From Plasmopara viticola (lineage: Eukaryota; Oomycota; Peronosporomycetes; Peronosporales; Peronosporaceae), in NCBI GenBank assembly GCA_001695595.3, contig MBPM02000114.1, positions 1-64,000 of the forward strand: DNA of 64,000 nt, given 5' to 3'. The position numbers were made by a program, and so were the translations under genes. Under the pieces are notes generated by a model, which was given only the letters and a program-made list of their open reading frames with translations, was not told the origin of the DNA and did not search any database. Shown here piece by piece: positions 1 to 10,500 of the stretch. Numbering within the stretch: the stretch's first letter is position 1; every line of letters starts with the position of its first letter.

Positions 1-149
1 ATTTCGACTTTAATGGAAAGTTGACCATGACACCATGATAAACATACAAAAAATCGCTTTATTATATTGCATTGAACATAGCAAGGAGGGCTAACTATAG
101 TAAAGGGCGAGCTATTTTCCAAAACATCTTCAATGGATTTTTTGTTACA

Positions 150-462
150 GTCGAAAAAATGTTTCTTCCATGTGAGAACAGCACACAATCAAGAACGATC
201 GTGCCCCGAGAGGCTGGAAATGAACTCAAGCGCTGAGCCGCCCTTGGCTGCGATGTCCTCCATCTCACTCACGCTCCACAACTTGATCTCTATGTTCGGC
301 ACCTCCTGTTGTCAGAAGTGGCTTGTCAGATGTCGTTGCGGTTTCATTGTTTGATCGTAGAAAGTTTAATTCCAAAATAGCCTCATTGAGCCCCGTAGGG
401 CCACAGTGTAGCCGGATTCCGGGTGTCGCCATGCGCACCGGCGGGACTTTGAGCTTCGACAT
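150..462 (-). pseudogene. WD40 fragment resembling N-terminus of CAF-1 p60 subunit (copy C1)
   Basis: From the ATG at 462 this copy reads MSKLKVPPVR, then a frame change near 300, then EIKLW and a SLSGHD motif typical of the first two blades of a WD40 propeller. It matches the uninterrupted fragment at 7057-7371. A deletion just after GHDR shifts the frame again near 200. It is too short for a propeller and has no continuation, so it is a pseudogene fragment. Confidence 0.55.
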
Positions 463-827
463 GACTAATGACGATTCAAGGTTTTTCCAAAACCACTCAA
501 AGTCATAATCCCATGACTAGTACCGATCCTAAAAATCCTAAAGCAAATAGCCTCTAAAGTGAGTACTATTAAACTATTTGATATGTCCGTGCAAAATACG
601 CAAGCAGCATATATTAGACGCTGACTCGCCGACTGTAGTTTTGACACAATAAAAGCTGCTAATGCCGATCTAAACTTGAGCAATTCGATAATGGAAGTTG
701 GTCGAAGATTTTAAGGTTTGCAGTAAAACAAATTTCGTGTCTGTTCGCGTTGAGAAGGAACTGCATAGCAGCAGATAAAGTCTAATTCTCAATTGTTGTC
801 AAGATTACTGTGACGTAAAGTATTCAT

Positions 828-1070
828 TCAAATTAGCGACTGTAAACAGCATGGCCATAGATGACTGTATGGTACGGTCAACCGAGACCATGAAGCCGAG
901 TGAAGTCGTCTAGCCGTATGCTGTATGATCAAATTACAAAACACCATTTTAATGTTGAATTTGTTGCTGTTAAGGCCATATTTGGATTCAACAGCTGTGT
1001 AGCCTACAATAGAAGCGGTTGTGGCGTCGTCCTCAATTAAGTTTACCGTGTTGGAAGCAGTCTTTTGCAT
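828..1070 (-). CDS. hypothetical 80-aa ORF (Q1)
   Basis: The ORF starts at an ATG and reads MQKTASNTVNLIEDDATTAS, then a tail rich in His, Ser, Leu and Trp. I do not recognise a domain. It recurs almost unchanged at 6449, 32409, 42143 and (frameshifted) 47470, always between the WD40 fragment and the 94-aa ORF. Because the copies are recent, conservation of the frame says little about function. It could be an exon or chance. The 365 bases between it and the WD40 fragment hold no gene that I can read. Confidence 0.25.
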   Translation of the reverse strand: MQKTASNTVNLIEDDATTASIVGYTAVESKYGLNSNKFNIKMVFCNLIIQHTARRLHSASWSRLTVPYSHLWPCCLQSLI

Positions 1071-1554
1071 TTAAGACCGTGAGCTGAAGTTGAACGTCTT
1101 CTGGAGACGAGTCCAATGAACGATGAAAGTATATGATGATAAAGCAACATTTGCACTATAACTTATTTTTCTCTTTTTACACACTCCTTGACCCCCATCC
1201 CTACACTATTAGAAACAGAAAAAAATAAAAATCCAATTTTGACAAGCCCCATCCTATGGTGTCAATGGGCAGAAAACACTGAAGCACAAAACTATAACAA
1301 TTTAAATCATCAACATAATTACGGACGCAGAAAACCAACGCAACATTTGTCTAGTCAGGTGGTTGGTCTTTTTTTGTCTGGATGGAACATAAATGTCAAC
1401 AAATAGCTACCACTACGCGATGAAGTAACTACAGTAGCTTTTCGTAACAGAATTACAAAATATGAATCAGTCGTGAGTTAATTTAATTAGTGATCCTGAA
1501 TTATATTCTATACAATATACGAGCATACCCCATATACCACATACACTACAAAAA
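1071..1554 (+). other. interval with a 72-codon open frame lacking ATG (T1)
   Basis: A frame at 1188-1406 is open but opens with TTG and has no upstream in-frame ATG before a stop at 1140. It contains NPILTSPILWCQWAENTEAQ. It is probably the 5' flank or untranslated leader of the downstream 94-aa ORF, not a gene. It recurs with every copy of that ORF. Confidence 0.4.
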
Positions 1555-1839
1555 ATGTCTGAGTTTGAAATGTCTGAATTTGAAGTCTATGAGCAAAATG
1601 CCTCATACTGTCGATGGTTATACAACGAACAATCGGAAGACTCGAATATAATACGCTTTTTAGCCAGCAAGTTTCAAGCTGGAGACGATAGCTATATCGT
1701 GCGTCGGGGCAAACATAAGAACAAGTTCGTTAAGTGGATTGTTGAAAACGATGAGCAATACTTCAGTTGGAGGTTTAAATATGTATCTGTCAAGAATAAA
1801 TATCCATCTTTCAAAGATAAGTCACGGCATAAGAATTAG
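1555..1839 (+). CDS. hypothetical 94-aa protein (S1)
   Basis: The ORF starts at an ATG with a duplicated opening (MSEFEMSEFEVYEQNASYC). It is basic and aromatic, with RRGKHKNKFVKWIVENDEQY in the middle and a Lys/Arg-rich C-terminus. No signal peptide or transmembrane segment is visible and I do not recognise the family. The leader ends in an A-rich stretch directly before the ATG. Recent copies are at 5946, 32893, 42627 and 46985, and a divergent one at 63577 keeps an open frame of similar length. That makes it the best candidate for a constrained small gene in the array. The 263 bases from its end to copy 1 hold a CRN remnant and an inverted repeat (TTAGCG / CGCTAA) near 1900-1925. Confidence 0.5.
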   Translation: MSEFEMSEFEVYEQNASYCRWLYNEQSEDSNIIRFLASKFQAGDDSYIVRRGKHKNKFVKWIVENDEQYFSWRFKYVSVKNKYPSFKDKSRHKN

Positions 1840-2102
1840 CTACTTTTTTTTCTTCTCTTCAGCTGAAACCTGTTAGCTGCTTGTCGAGGATCTGTTATTA
1901 GCGCGAAGCTCTTCTTCGCTAACACGATATCAGATCATACAAGTGATTAGAACGAACGAGCGTCACAGGCTTCTATTCAACCACACGTGTTCCAATGAGA
2001 TTGACCCAGCAAACGAACACTTATATCACCGTCGACGATAATGTGATTAAAGTCGCTATGGCGGACTTTTGGAAATGTTCATACTGCAAAGAAATAGCAA
2101 TT

Positions 2103-3472
2103 TCATCCTTTCTTCAGTGTAAAACCTTTTGACGAGAAGTCATTGACCTTTAAATCTTTCGACACCCATCCTTGGGTAATCGCCTTGGTTCTGACAAACT
2201 GAGCTTGAAAGTATAAACAGCGCCTAAAAGAACGTAGAATTGACCTGCTTGGAACGAAGTGCCTTACCATCCAGCTCGCCGACTGTTGTGAGCACATTGA
2301 ATCGCGGCGCATTTGGAGCGTAGATTGTACTTGTGCTTACCCTCCAATATGCTGGTACGAATCCACCTCCAAGTACATCTCATTGCTCTAGGGTCAAGCT
2401 GTCCATGAGCAGCTGTGCGTCTAGATCGTTGGATTATAAATATTTAATGTGAACAGATCGTACTTGTCGACAAGGAACGCAATGTCGAGATCATCGAAGG
2501 CGCTTGCGACCGGCCTGAACAACAGCAATCCGTTATTCACAACGTCAACATTCTCGATTTGCACAAAATTATCTTTGGAGCGATCGTGTTCTCGTCGAGA
2601 AAGATGAGATGCAATCGCAACAGGACTCGGTAGACCAGCTTTCGTCACCATGCAAAGAAGCACCGAGTCGCCGTTCTAATTTTCCCACAATCACATTTGA
2701 AGTCCTTCACCAATTGCTGCTTCAGCTTTTGAGTTCTCGAATCCGTGGGAACGTTCAAGAACGTGCGTTTGAACAACGTGGCAGCAACTGCTGCGTATAG
2801 AGAGGAAGTGTGGTCTTTGGCCGGAAATACCACCAGCACGTGGATTTCCCCTTCGTTTGGCTCAAATCTCTCTCCAAAGTTCGTAAAGTTCTTGATCCAC
2901 AACGAACGGATCCTTATGCGTAATGAATCCGTCGTATGACGAATAGTAGTCCGGGTAATAGCCAAAGGCTTTGCCACCGTATCCTTTGCCGTAACCATAT
3001 TAGTCGTTGCCGTTGCCGTAGTTGTCATTGCCGTGGCCGTAGTAGTCGTTGCCGTGGCCGTAGAAGTCGTTGCCGTGGCCGTGGTACTCATGGCTGTAGT
3101 CGTCGTAGTCCTTGCGTATTTGCTGTAGCCGCTGTGTTCCTTGTGCACGAAGCTCTTGTGGTTGGGGTCGTCGTCCTTGCAGGCGTAAGCAACGTGGCCG
3201 TAGTCCTTGTAATCAAAGTCGTCTTTGCCGTTTCTGTAATCTATTGACTCGGTGGCCTGGGATTTATCGTCTTCCAGGCGCCGACGATAGTGCAATCAAT
3301 GCCCATGTCGTGGTGTCTCTTGCGATGGTTACAATCGCGCTTAAGCGGGTGGTGACTGTAGTCCCCGAAAGAGCCAAGGAGCAATTCCCGCTGGAGCATC
3401 TCGGGTATAAATCGATTGCAGGATGGAGGCACTGGCGTACAGGCTTAGCACTGCAAGCATATTAAACTGCAT
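2103..3472 (-). pseudogene. CRN-HNH chimeric locus, copy 1
   Basis: The signal-peptide ATG is at 3472, but that frame stops after about 43 codons. A frame opening at a TTG near 3295 then runs to 2645: YRRRLEDDKS, a Tyr/His/Asp-rich part, then (after a 1-base deletion at SKYA) a Thr/Ala-rich reading of the minisatellite, then LWIKN and the junction HVLVVFP at 2822-2842. A deletion in the A-run before the HNH domain ends the frame at GKIRTATRCFFAW. The HNH piece is open at 2421-2663 and its C-terminal part at 2103-2312. The tail is of the type that leads to the 94-aa ORF. Confidence 0.75.
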
Positions 3473-4046
3473 CTTGGCCGCGCAGTTGCTTGACTTGCAT
3501 GGATGTATTTGCTAGTTGTCGATTGCTGAGAAGAAGGCGAAATGAAAAGTGAGAGAGCGAGAAATGATCAAATGCTGGTTATTGATGTGTTCGCAGACGC
3601 TTCTATCATTAGTCTCTTTCAGTTTTTAAAGAAAGCTTTGTATATGAAGTGGCACGGCAAGAGAATTTGCTAGAGAATAAGTTTTCCGAGGTGTCAAGAA
3701 TGGGGACAGCCAGCTGATCATCTTTTTTACTTTTCTATACAATCATAATTAAGGTACCCTTGTCAATCGGCTTTTAGAAATATGTCATTCTCTTGCAAAT
3801 TCTTTTGCATTGGCACTTCGGTCGATCGTCATATACAAAGCTCTCTCAAGATACTGAAAGAGACTCGAGAGTGATTACGCTTGCCGTACAGTTCGCAAGA
3901 GACTTGCAAGAGACTATTCTTGCCGTGTCACATCAAATAGGAAGCGCTCTTAAGATATTGCGCTCTCTCACTTTTCATTTCGCCTTCTTCTCAGCAATCG
4001 ACAACTAACAATACATCCATGCAAGTCAAGCAACTGCGCGGCCAAG
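3473..4046. promoter_or_regulatory. divergent promoter spacer P1 between copies 1 and 2
   Basis: Both ends carry TCACTTTTCATTTCGCC: on the minus strand within 3536-3558, 64 bases before the ATG at 3472, and on the plus strand within 3962-3984, about 63 bases before the ATG at 4047. This fits the oomycete Inr (TCAYTYY) followed by the flanking element (CAWTTTNYY) with one mismatch. The two halves differ beyond the core: the left half is type L (contains CATTAGTCTC) and the right half type R (contains GATTACGCTTGCCG). The middle is an imperfect inverted repeat around GCAAATTCT / AGAATTTGC. Confidence 0.65.
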
Positions 4047-5413
4047 ATGCAGTTTAATATGCTTGCAGTGCTAAGCCGATATGTCAGTGCCTCCATCCTG
4101 CAATCGATCGATGCCCGAAATGCTCCAGCGGAAATCGCTCCTTGGCTCCTACGGGGACTACATTCACCACCCGCTTAAGCGCGATTGTGACTACCGCAAA
4201 AGACACCACGACATGGGCATTGATTGCACTATCGTCGGCGCCTGGAAGACGATAAATCCCAGGCCACCGAGTCAAGAGACTACAGAAACGGCAAAGACGA
4301 CCATGATCACAAGAACCAGGTAACGCCTGCAAGGACGACGACCACAGCCACAAGAGCTTCGTGCACAAGGAACACCGCGGCTACAGCAAATACGGCAAGG
4401 ACTACGACGACTACAGCCATGAGTACCACGGCCACGGCAACGAATTCTACGGCCACGGCAACGACTACTACGGCCACGGCAATGACAACTACGGCAACGG
4501 CAACGACTAATATGGTTACGGCAAAGGATACGGTGGCAAAGCCTTTGGCTATTACCCGGACTACTATTCGTCATACGACGGATTCATTACTCACAAGGAT
4601 CCATTCGTTGTGGATCAAGAACCCGACAAACTTTGGAGAGAGATTTGAGCCAAACGAAGGGGAAATTCACGTGCTGGTGGTGGTTTCGGCCAAAGACCAC
4701 ACTTCCTCTCTATACGCAGCAATTGCTGCCACGTTGTTCTAACGCACGTTCTTGAATGTTCCCAGTACCACGGATTCGAGAACTCAAAAGCTGAAGCAGC
4801 AATTGGTGAAGGACTTCAAATGTGATTGTGGGAAAATTAGAACGGCGACTCGGTGCTTCTTTGCATGGTGATGAAAGTTGGTCTACCGAGTCCTGTTGCG
4901 ATTGCATCTCATCTTTCTCGACGAGAACACGATCGCCTCAAAGACAATTTTGTGTAAATTGAGAATATTGACGTTGTAGATAACGAATTGTTGTTGTTCA
5001 GGCCGATAGCAAGCGCCTTCGATGATCTCGACATTGCGTTCCTTGTCGACAAGTACGATCTGTTCACATTAAATATTTATAATCCAACGATCTAGACGCA
5101 CAGCTGCTCATGGACAGCTTGACCCTAGAGCAATGAGATGTACTTGGAGGTGGATTCGTACCAGCATATTGGAGGGTAAGCACAAGTACAATCTACGCTC
5201 CAAATGCGCCGTGATTCAATGTGCTCACAACAGTCGGCGAGCTGGATGGTAAGGCACTTCGTTCCAAGCAGGTCAATTCTACGTTCTTTTAGGCGCTGTT
5301 TATACTTTCAAGCTCAGTTTGTCAGAACCAAGGCGATTACCCAAGGATGGGTGTCGAAAAATTTTAAGGTCAATGACTTCTCGTCAAAAGGTTTTACACT
5401 GAAGAAAGGATGA
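4047..5413 (+). pseudogene. CRN-HNH chimeric locus, copy 2
   Basis: The signal-peptide start is present with a Leu-to-Arg change in the hydrophobic core (AVLSRYVSAS), and that frame stops after about 43 codons. A deletion near 4315 in the Tyr/His-rich part switches the frame, so that 4224-4742 reads through a Thr/Ala-rich stretch into LWIKNP and HVLVVVS. This is a different event from the 1-base deletion used by copies 1, 3, 4, 8, 10 and 11. A TAA follows ATLF at 4740. The HNH part has a TAA at 4955-4957, and its Asn-Asn-Gly is changed to Asp-Asn-Glu. Confidence 0.75.
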
Positions 5414-5676
5414 ACTTGCTTTTTCTTTGCAATATGAACATTTCCAAAAGTCCGCCAAAGCGACTTTAATCACATTATCGTCGACGGTGATATAAGTGTT
5501 CGTTTGCTGGGTCGATCTCATTGGAACACGTGTGGTTGAATAGAAGCCTGTGACGCTCGTTCGTTCTAATCACCTGTATGATCTGATATCGTGTTAGCGA
5601 AGAAGAGCTTCGCGCTAATAACAGAACCTCGACAAGCAGCTAACAGGTTTCAGCTGAAGAGAAGAAAAAAAAGTAG

Positions 5677-5946
5677 CTAATTCTTATGCCGTGACTTATC
5701 TTTGAATGATGGATATTTATTCTTGACAGATACATATTTAAACCTCCAACTGAAGTATTGCTCATCGTTTTCAACAATCCACTTAACGAACTTGTTCTTA
5801 TGTTTGCCCCGACGCACGATATAGCTATCGTCTCCAGCTTGAAACTTGCTGGCTAAAAAGCGTATTATATTCGAGTCTTCCGATTGTTCGTTGTATAACC
5901 ATCGACAGTATGAGGCATTTTGCTCATAGACTTCAAATTCAGACAT
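5677..5946 (-). CDS. hypothetical 94-aa family, 89-aa version (S2)
   Basis: Two extra A bases between the first and second Met codons put the upstream ATG out of frame, so the ORF here begins at the second MSEFEV. The rest matches the copy at 1555 except for changes near the C-terminal tail. The short leader with the A-run before the original ATG is kept. Confidence 0.45.
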   Translation of the reverse strand: MSEFEVYEQNASYCRWLYNEQSEDSNIIRFLASKFQAGDDSYIVRRGKHKNKFVKWIVENDEQYFSWRFKYVSVKNKYPSFKDKSRHKN

Positions 5947-5961
5947 TTCAAAAACTCAGAC

Positions 5962-6448
5962 ATTTTTTGTAGTGTATGTGGTATATGGGGTATGCTCGTA
6001 TATTGTATAGAATATAATTCAGGATCACTAATTAAATTAACTCACGACTGATTCATATTTTGTAATTCTGTTACGAAAAGCTACTGTAGTTACTTCATCG
6101 CGTAGTGGTAGCTATTTGTTGACATTTATGTTCCATCCAGACAAAAAAAGACCAACCACCTGACTAGACAAATGTTGCGTTGGTTTTCTGCGTCCGTAAT
6201 TATGTTGATGATTTAAATTGTTATAGTTTTGTGCTTCAGTGTTTTCTGCCCATTGACACCATAGGATGGGGCTTGTCAAAATTGGATTTTTATTTTTTTC
6301 TGATTCTAATAGTGTAGGGATGGGGGGTCAAGGAGTGTGTAAAAAGAGAAAAATAAGTTATAGTGCAAATGTTGCTTTATCATCATATACTTTCATCGTT
6401 CATTGGACTCGTCTCCAGAAGACGTTCAACTTCAGCTCACGGTCTTAA
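5962..6448 (-). other. T-type interval, copy T2
   Basis: Reverse copy of 1071-1554. An extra G in the G-run near 6320 shifts the ATG-less open frame. No gene is called here. Confidence 0.4.
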
Positions 6449-6691
6449 ATGCAAAAGACTGCTTCCAACACGGTACACTTAATTGAGGACGACGCCACAA
6501 CCGCTTCTATTGTAGGCTACACAGCTGTTGAATCCAAATATGGCCTTAACAGCAACAAATTCAACATTAAAATGGTGTTTTGTAATTTGATCATACAGCA
6601 TACGGCTAGACGACTTCACTCGGCTTCATGGTCTCGGTTGACCGTACCATACAGTCATCTATGGCCATGCTGTTTACAGTCGCTAATTTGA
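6449..6691 (+). CDS. hypothetical 80-aa ORF (Q2)
   Basis: Same as the ORF at 828-1070, with Asn-to-His at residue 10 (MQKTASNTVHLIEDD). No domain is recognised. The 365 bases to the WD40 fragment on the right are a copy of 463-827 and hold no readable gene. Confidence 0.25.
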   Translation: MQKTASNTVHLIEDDATTASIVGYTAVESKYGLNSNKFNIKMVFCNLIIQHTARRLHSASWSRLTVPYSHLWPCCLQSLI

Positions 6692-7056
6692 ATGAATACT
6701 TTACGTCACAGTAATCTTGACAACAATTGAGAATTAGACTTTATCTGCTGCTATGCAGTTCCTTCTCAACGCGAACAGACACGAAATTTGTTTTACTGCA
6801 AACCTTAAAATCTTCGACCAACTTCCATTATCGAACTGCTCAAGTTTAGATCGGCATTAGCAGCTTTTATTGTATCAAAACTACAGTCGGCGAGTCAGCG
6901 TCTAATATATGCTGCTTGCGTATTTTGCACGGACATATCAAATGGTTTAATAGTACTCACTTTAGAGGCTATTTGCTTTAGGATTTTTAGGATCGGTACT
7001 AGTCATGGGATTATGACTTTGAGTGGTTTTGGAAAAACCTTGAATCGTCATTAGTC

Positions 7057-7371
7057 ATGTCGAAGCTCAAAGTCCCGCCGGTGCGCATGGCGACACCCGG
7101 AATCCGGCTACACTGTGGCCCTACGGGGCTCAATGAGGCTATTTTGTCATTTAACTTTCTACGATCAAACAATGAAACCGCAATGACATCTGACAAGCCA
7201 CTTTTGACAACGGGGGTGCCGAACATAGAGATCAAGTTGTGGAGCGTGAGTGAGATGGAGGACATCGCAGCCAAGGGCGGCTCAGCGCTTGAGTTCATTT
7301 CCAGCCTCTCGGGGCACGATCGTTGCCTTGATTGTGTGCTGTTCTCACATGGACGAAACATTTTCTCTTGA
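7057..7371 (+). pseudogene. WD40 fragment resembling N-terminus of CAF-1 p60 subunit (copy C2)
   Basis: The best-preserved copy is 104 codons from ATG to stop in one frame. It starts MSKLKVPPVR and has a CGPTGL near residues 20-25, EIKLWSVSEM at about 58-67 (end of a first blade) and EFISSLSGHD at 79-88 (start of a second blade), then stops at GRNIFS. CAF-1 p60 (CHAF1B/Cac2) begins with this order of motifs and has seven blades, and HIRA-type proteins are related. About 30 residues between the PTG and the IKLW do not fit the family and look scrambled. It carries only the 5' end of a chromatin-assembly gene, so it is probably non-functional. Confidence 0.6.
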
Positions 7372-7524
7372 ATGTAACGAAAAAACCAATGAAGATGTTT
7401 TGGAAAATAGCTCGCCCTGTACTCCAATTAGCCCTCCTGGCTATGTTCAATGCAATATAATAAAGCGATTTTTTTGTTATGTTATCAATGGTGTCATGGT
7501 CAACTTTCCATTAAAGTCGAAATG

Positions 7525-10500
7525 GTGCGCTGACTCTTGACGCCCAAAAGTCGTCCACATCGTCATTATGCATTCTCTTGCCAACATATAGAAGACGCTT
7601 GTAACCATCGCTTACGACCACTGTATTCAGCACTCGAAGGCATCGATATTTGAGTTCAAAGAGCCGATGCGATACCAATAGTCAATCGCTGATGAAACTA
7701 ATAGTCTATTGGCTAGAAGGAAAACTGGGTCACAAACGATCGATCGATCAGATACTTAGCGTCATCCGATACACTCAATTTGATGCGCGGTCAAAATTAT
7801 AGTGATCTAACCGTATCAAGATTATGGGAAGACCAAACATATATGACCAGGTAGGTGGCCCGATCCATTCCAACTACTAGCAACATACGATCGTATGAAG
7901 CACAATGTAATCGGCTTGATAGGTTCTCATTAATTGCGCAACTATGGCTCACGTATTAGTTGGAGTATGATCTACTTGCGTAGTAGGTCAGCCGCGTTCT
8001 ATTCACAATTTTTATCATCCGTCAACAACCACTAAAGTCAGCAAGGTGTACGTGTCCAAACAGGCACAATAGTTATCAGACAAAGCATACAAGTATTTTG
8101 TGCTACACTCTAGCCGGTAAAGCGCCCGATTCGCACCCACTTCTATAGAAGCTTCAGGTTGGGTGTTCATTTTGAAAAAAACGTAAGAAATTTAGAAAAC
8201 AAAGGCTCAAGCATTAAACTTCATCAACCACACGATTGGCCAATGTTCTTGTGGTAAACAAATGTTTTGTCCCACACAAACACCGTAAGCTACATGTCGA
8301 CCCAGAGTTGAGCTTGGGCGGAAAATATGATCGCGCTCTACCTGCTATCGGGAGTAGTCAAGTCCCAATATAGTAAGGGGGCTTTTAGCGACACAGTAGC
8401 CAATTAGTCAATTGCGCACACCGCGCGCAGTCTAAAATAGACTTTGTCTCAGCGCACACCACCTATCCTACGACCTGTCAGGTCGGATCAACCAGCGGAC
8501 CGAGCTTAAATAATAAACGACGAGAACATAAAGAAAAGCTTCATTAAATTCCTTCCACGAAGCTTAGACCTTCTTCCCTGTCGGGGTTCAATGTGAGATT
8601 ACAGCCTCGAAAAGTTTACAAGACCCGATATATTACACTGTTGTGGGCCTGAATACTCGAATTGTACCAATAGCGTCACACAAATGGAGAGATGCAAAAC
8701 AAATTATAAGATGGTCTGGACAAAGCATCAAAGAAGGATTGTTGACGATGCTGTTTTAAGCGCTCATCAATTTGAGCATCTGAACGTACTTGAGCTCCTC
8801 AGAAAGGACACCTCCAACCTTTTACCAAAAAAGAGAGCATTGAAACGTATGGTACACAATCAAGAAAGAATTTGCTATATGTAACACAAATGGTCCCGCC
8901 ACTAGCTTCTCCTTGCTCCAACTTCAGCAAGAGAGAAATCCATGCTTTACATTGTCTAATACCGACTAAAAAGGTCAACCGCCTTCAAATACGCCGCAAC
9001 TCTATACTCAATTGCATTGTTCGCTGGTCATAACAGTGGTACAAAGGAACCACAGAGAAGACCTTGTGCGTAACAAGATATCGACAGACTGCCAGTTATT
9101 ACATCGCTGTTAAACAGCCGATATGAAAAAGCGGTATCAAGAGTACCACAAGATGCGCATATCGCAGATCTCTCGATGCTTGTAGTGATTCGCTGTAGGT
9201 AATTATCGTGCCCGATCGACAAGCTGCTCACCGCAAATTAAGCCACACCCCTTAGTCTTGATACTGCTTCCGTAAACTATGGGTTAAGTGCAGCTTTTAA
9301 AGAATCGAATTCTATGTTAAATAAGTTGGCTGGAACAACATTCTTTTTGGGGATTACTATAAAGTCGTAAAACTATCTTTGTCGTAGCACAAACTACACG
9401 GCTTATCGTACCGTAAGGTGTCTGGTCCATACCGACCGGCCAATGTATGTTTGGACAGGAGGCGAAGGACAAAAATTACAGCTTAGCTTTCTACCACGTT
9501 AGCGATTCATCATACAATCGTTTTTGTATCATCCTTCATAGTAGATTGTGACTTAGCACTATCGACGTCTAACACACCACACGTCCGACAAACGTGTGGC
9601 TAGGCTGCCACTCGATAAAAAGCAGAGCTTGCGACTCCAACGTGATCATGATGGGCGACACATGCCATCATTGACAGTATATAATTTCCGATATTAGCAA
9701 TGAGTTATGGTAGCACAAGTCGTTGCGATCATTACTTTGAGTAGTGACAGAATGGCAAGCGCCAGCGTGATGTTAAGTTGTACAGAAATTTAAGTTTTAC
9801 GTATGGTGCAACACTCGAACGACAAATGGTGCAAGTGCTTTATGGTTGGTCATTGAGCGGAGGCTTATCGAGCGACTTCGTTTTGTTGCAAGCTTTACCA
9901 CCTAAGTGAAAATATGTTAAGTCCAGAAGGGAGAAAGCGAGTCCTTGCTTGAAAAATTAGCTTCGACACATTTTATTAAAATGACTGCGATACTAAGCCG
10001 CAATCTTTATCAAGCTTTACTGGCATCAATGCGAACAAATAGGTGACATATTCAATCAACGACAGTGCTACGACGCATGCTATTCTGATGCAGAAACGTT
10101 TTTGGTCATTTTAGCAAACTTCAGATTCTAGCAATGTCATAGCCATCAAAAGTACTAGCTCGGCTGCTCGAGAATGTTGTCGTGCTTGAAGTTCATCGAC
10201 AAAAAGAACGACTGCTAGTTCCAACAGAAACAATTATGCAGCAAAGTTAAACCGAAACGTGCTAAAAGAAACCTTTTTCACTAAGGTATTGCTCAAACGC
10301 AGCTGCACTGATTTGATGCAATCAGTGCATGTATGAAGTCGCTCCCTTTTACTGAGTGGTGGATGCAGACGGGAGCAAGCTTGACCATCACACGCACGAC
10401 GAGGTACCGGACGACAAGATAGATGTCTGACGAAAGAAAAGTAGAACAGTTATGCGAACATTCGTATAATTAGGCTTTGCCTTCGCATAGGGATAAAGGC

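Larger units (their letters stand above)
1..3759. repeat. right part of a 9.7-kb module, cut by the window edge
   Basis: Order from left: WD40 fragment (-), 80-aa ORF (-), open frame without ATG (+), 94-aa ORF (+), copy 1 of the CRN-HNH locus (-), half spacer. The same order and orientation recur at 31330-35075 and 41075-44806. The first base corresponds to about 41075 in the related block. Bases 1-149 are the AT-rich end of the WD40 flank and hold no gene that I can see. Confidence 0.85.

Noticed and set aside
133..354. ORFs opposite the WD40 fragments
   Set aside because: The sense frame has recognisable WD40 motifs. The opposite frames have none.
1188..1406. 72-codon frame as a gene
   Set aside because: No ATG, and no upstream extension.
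2936..3247. Arg/Ser/Cys-rich and Val/Ala-rich ORFs opposite the minisatellite, in all copies
   Set aside because: They are antisense shadows of the 21-base repeat, which lacks stops in nearly every frame.
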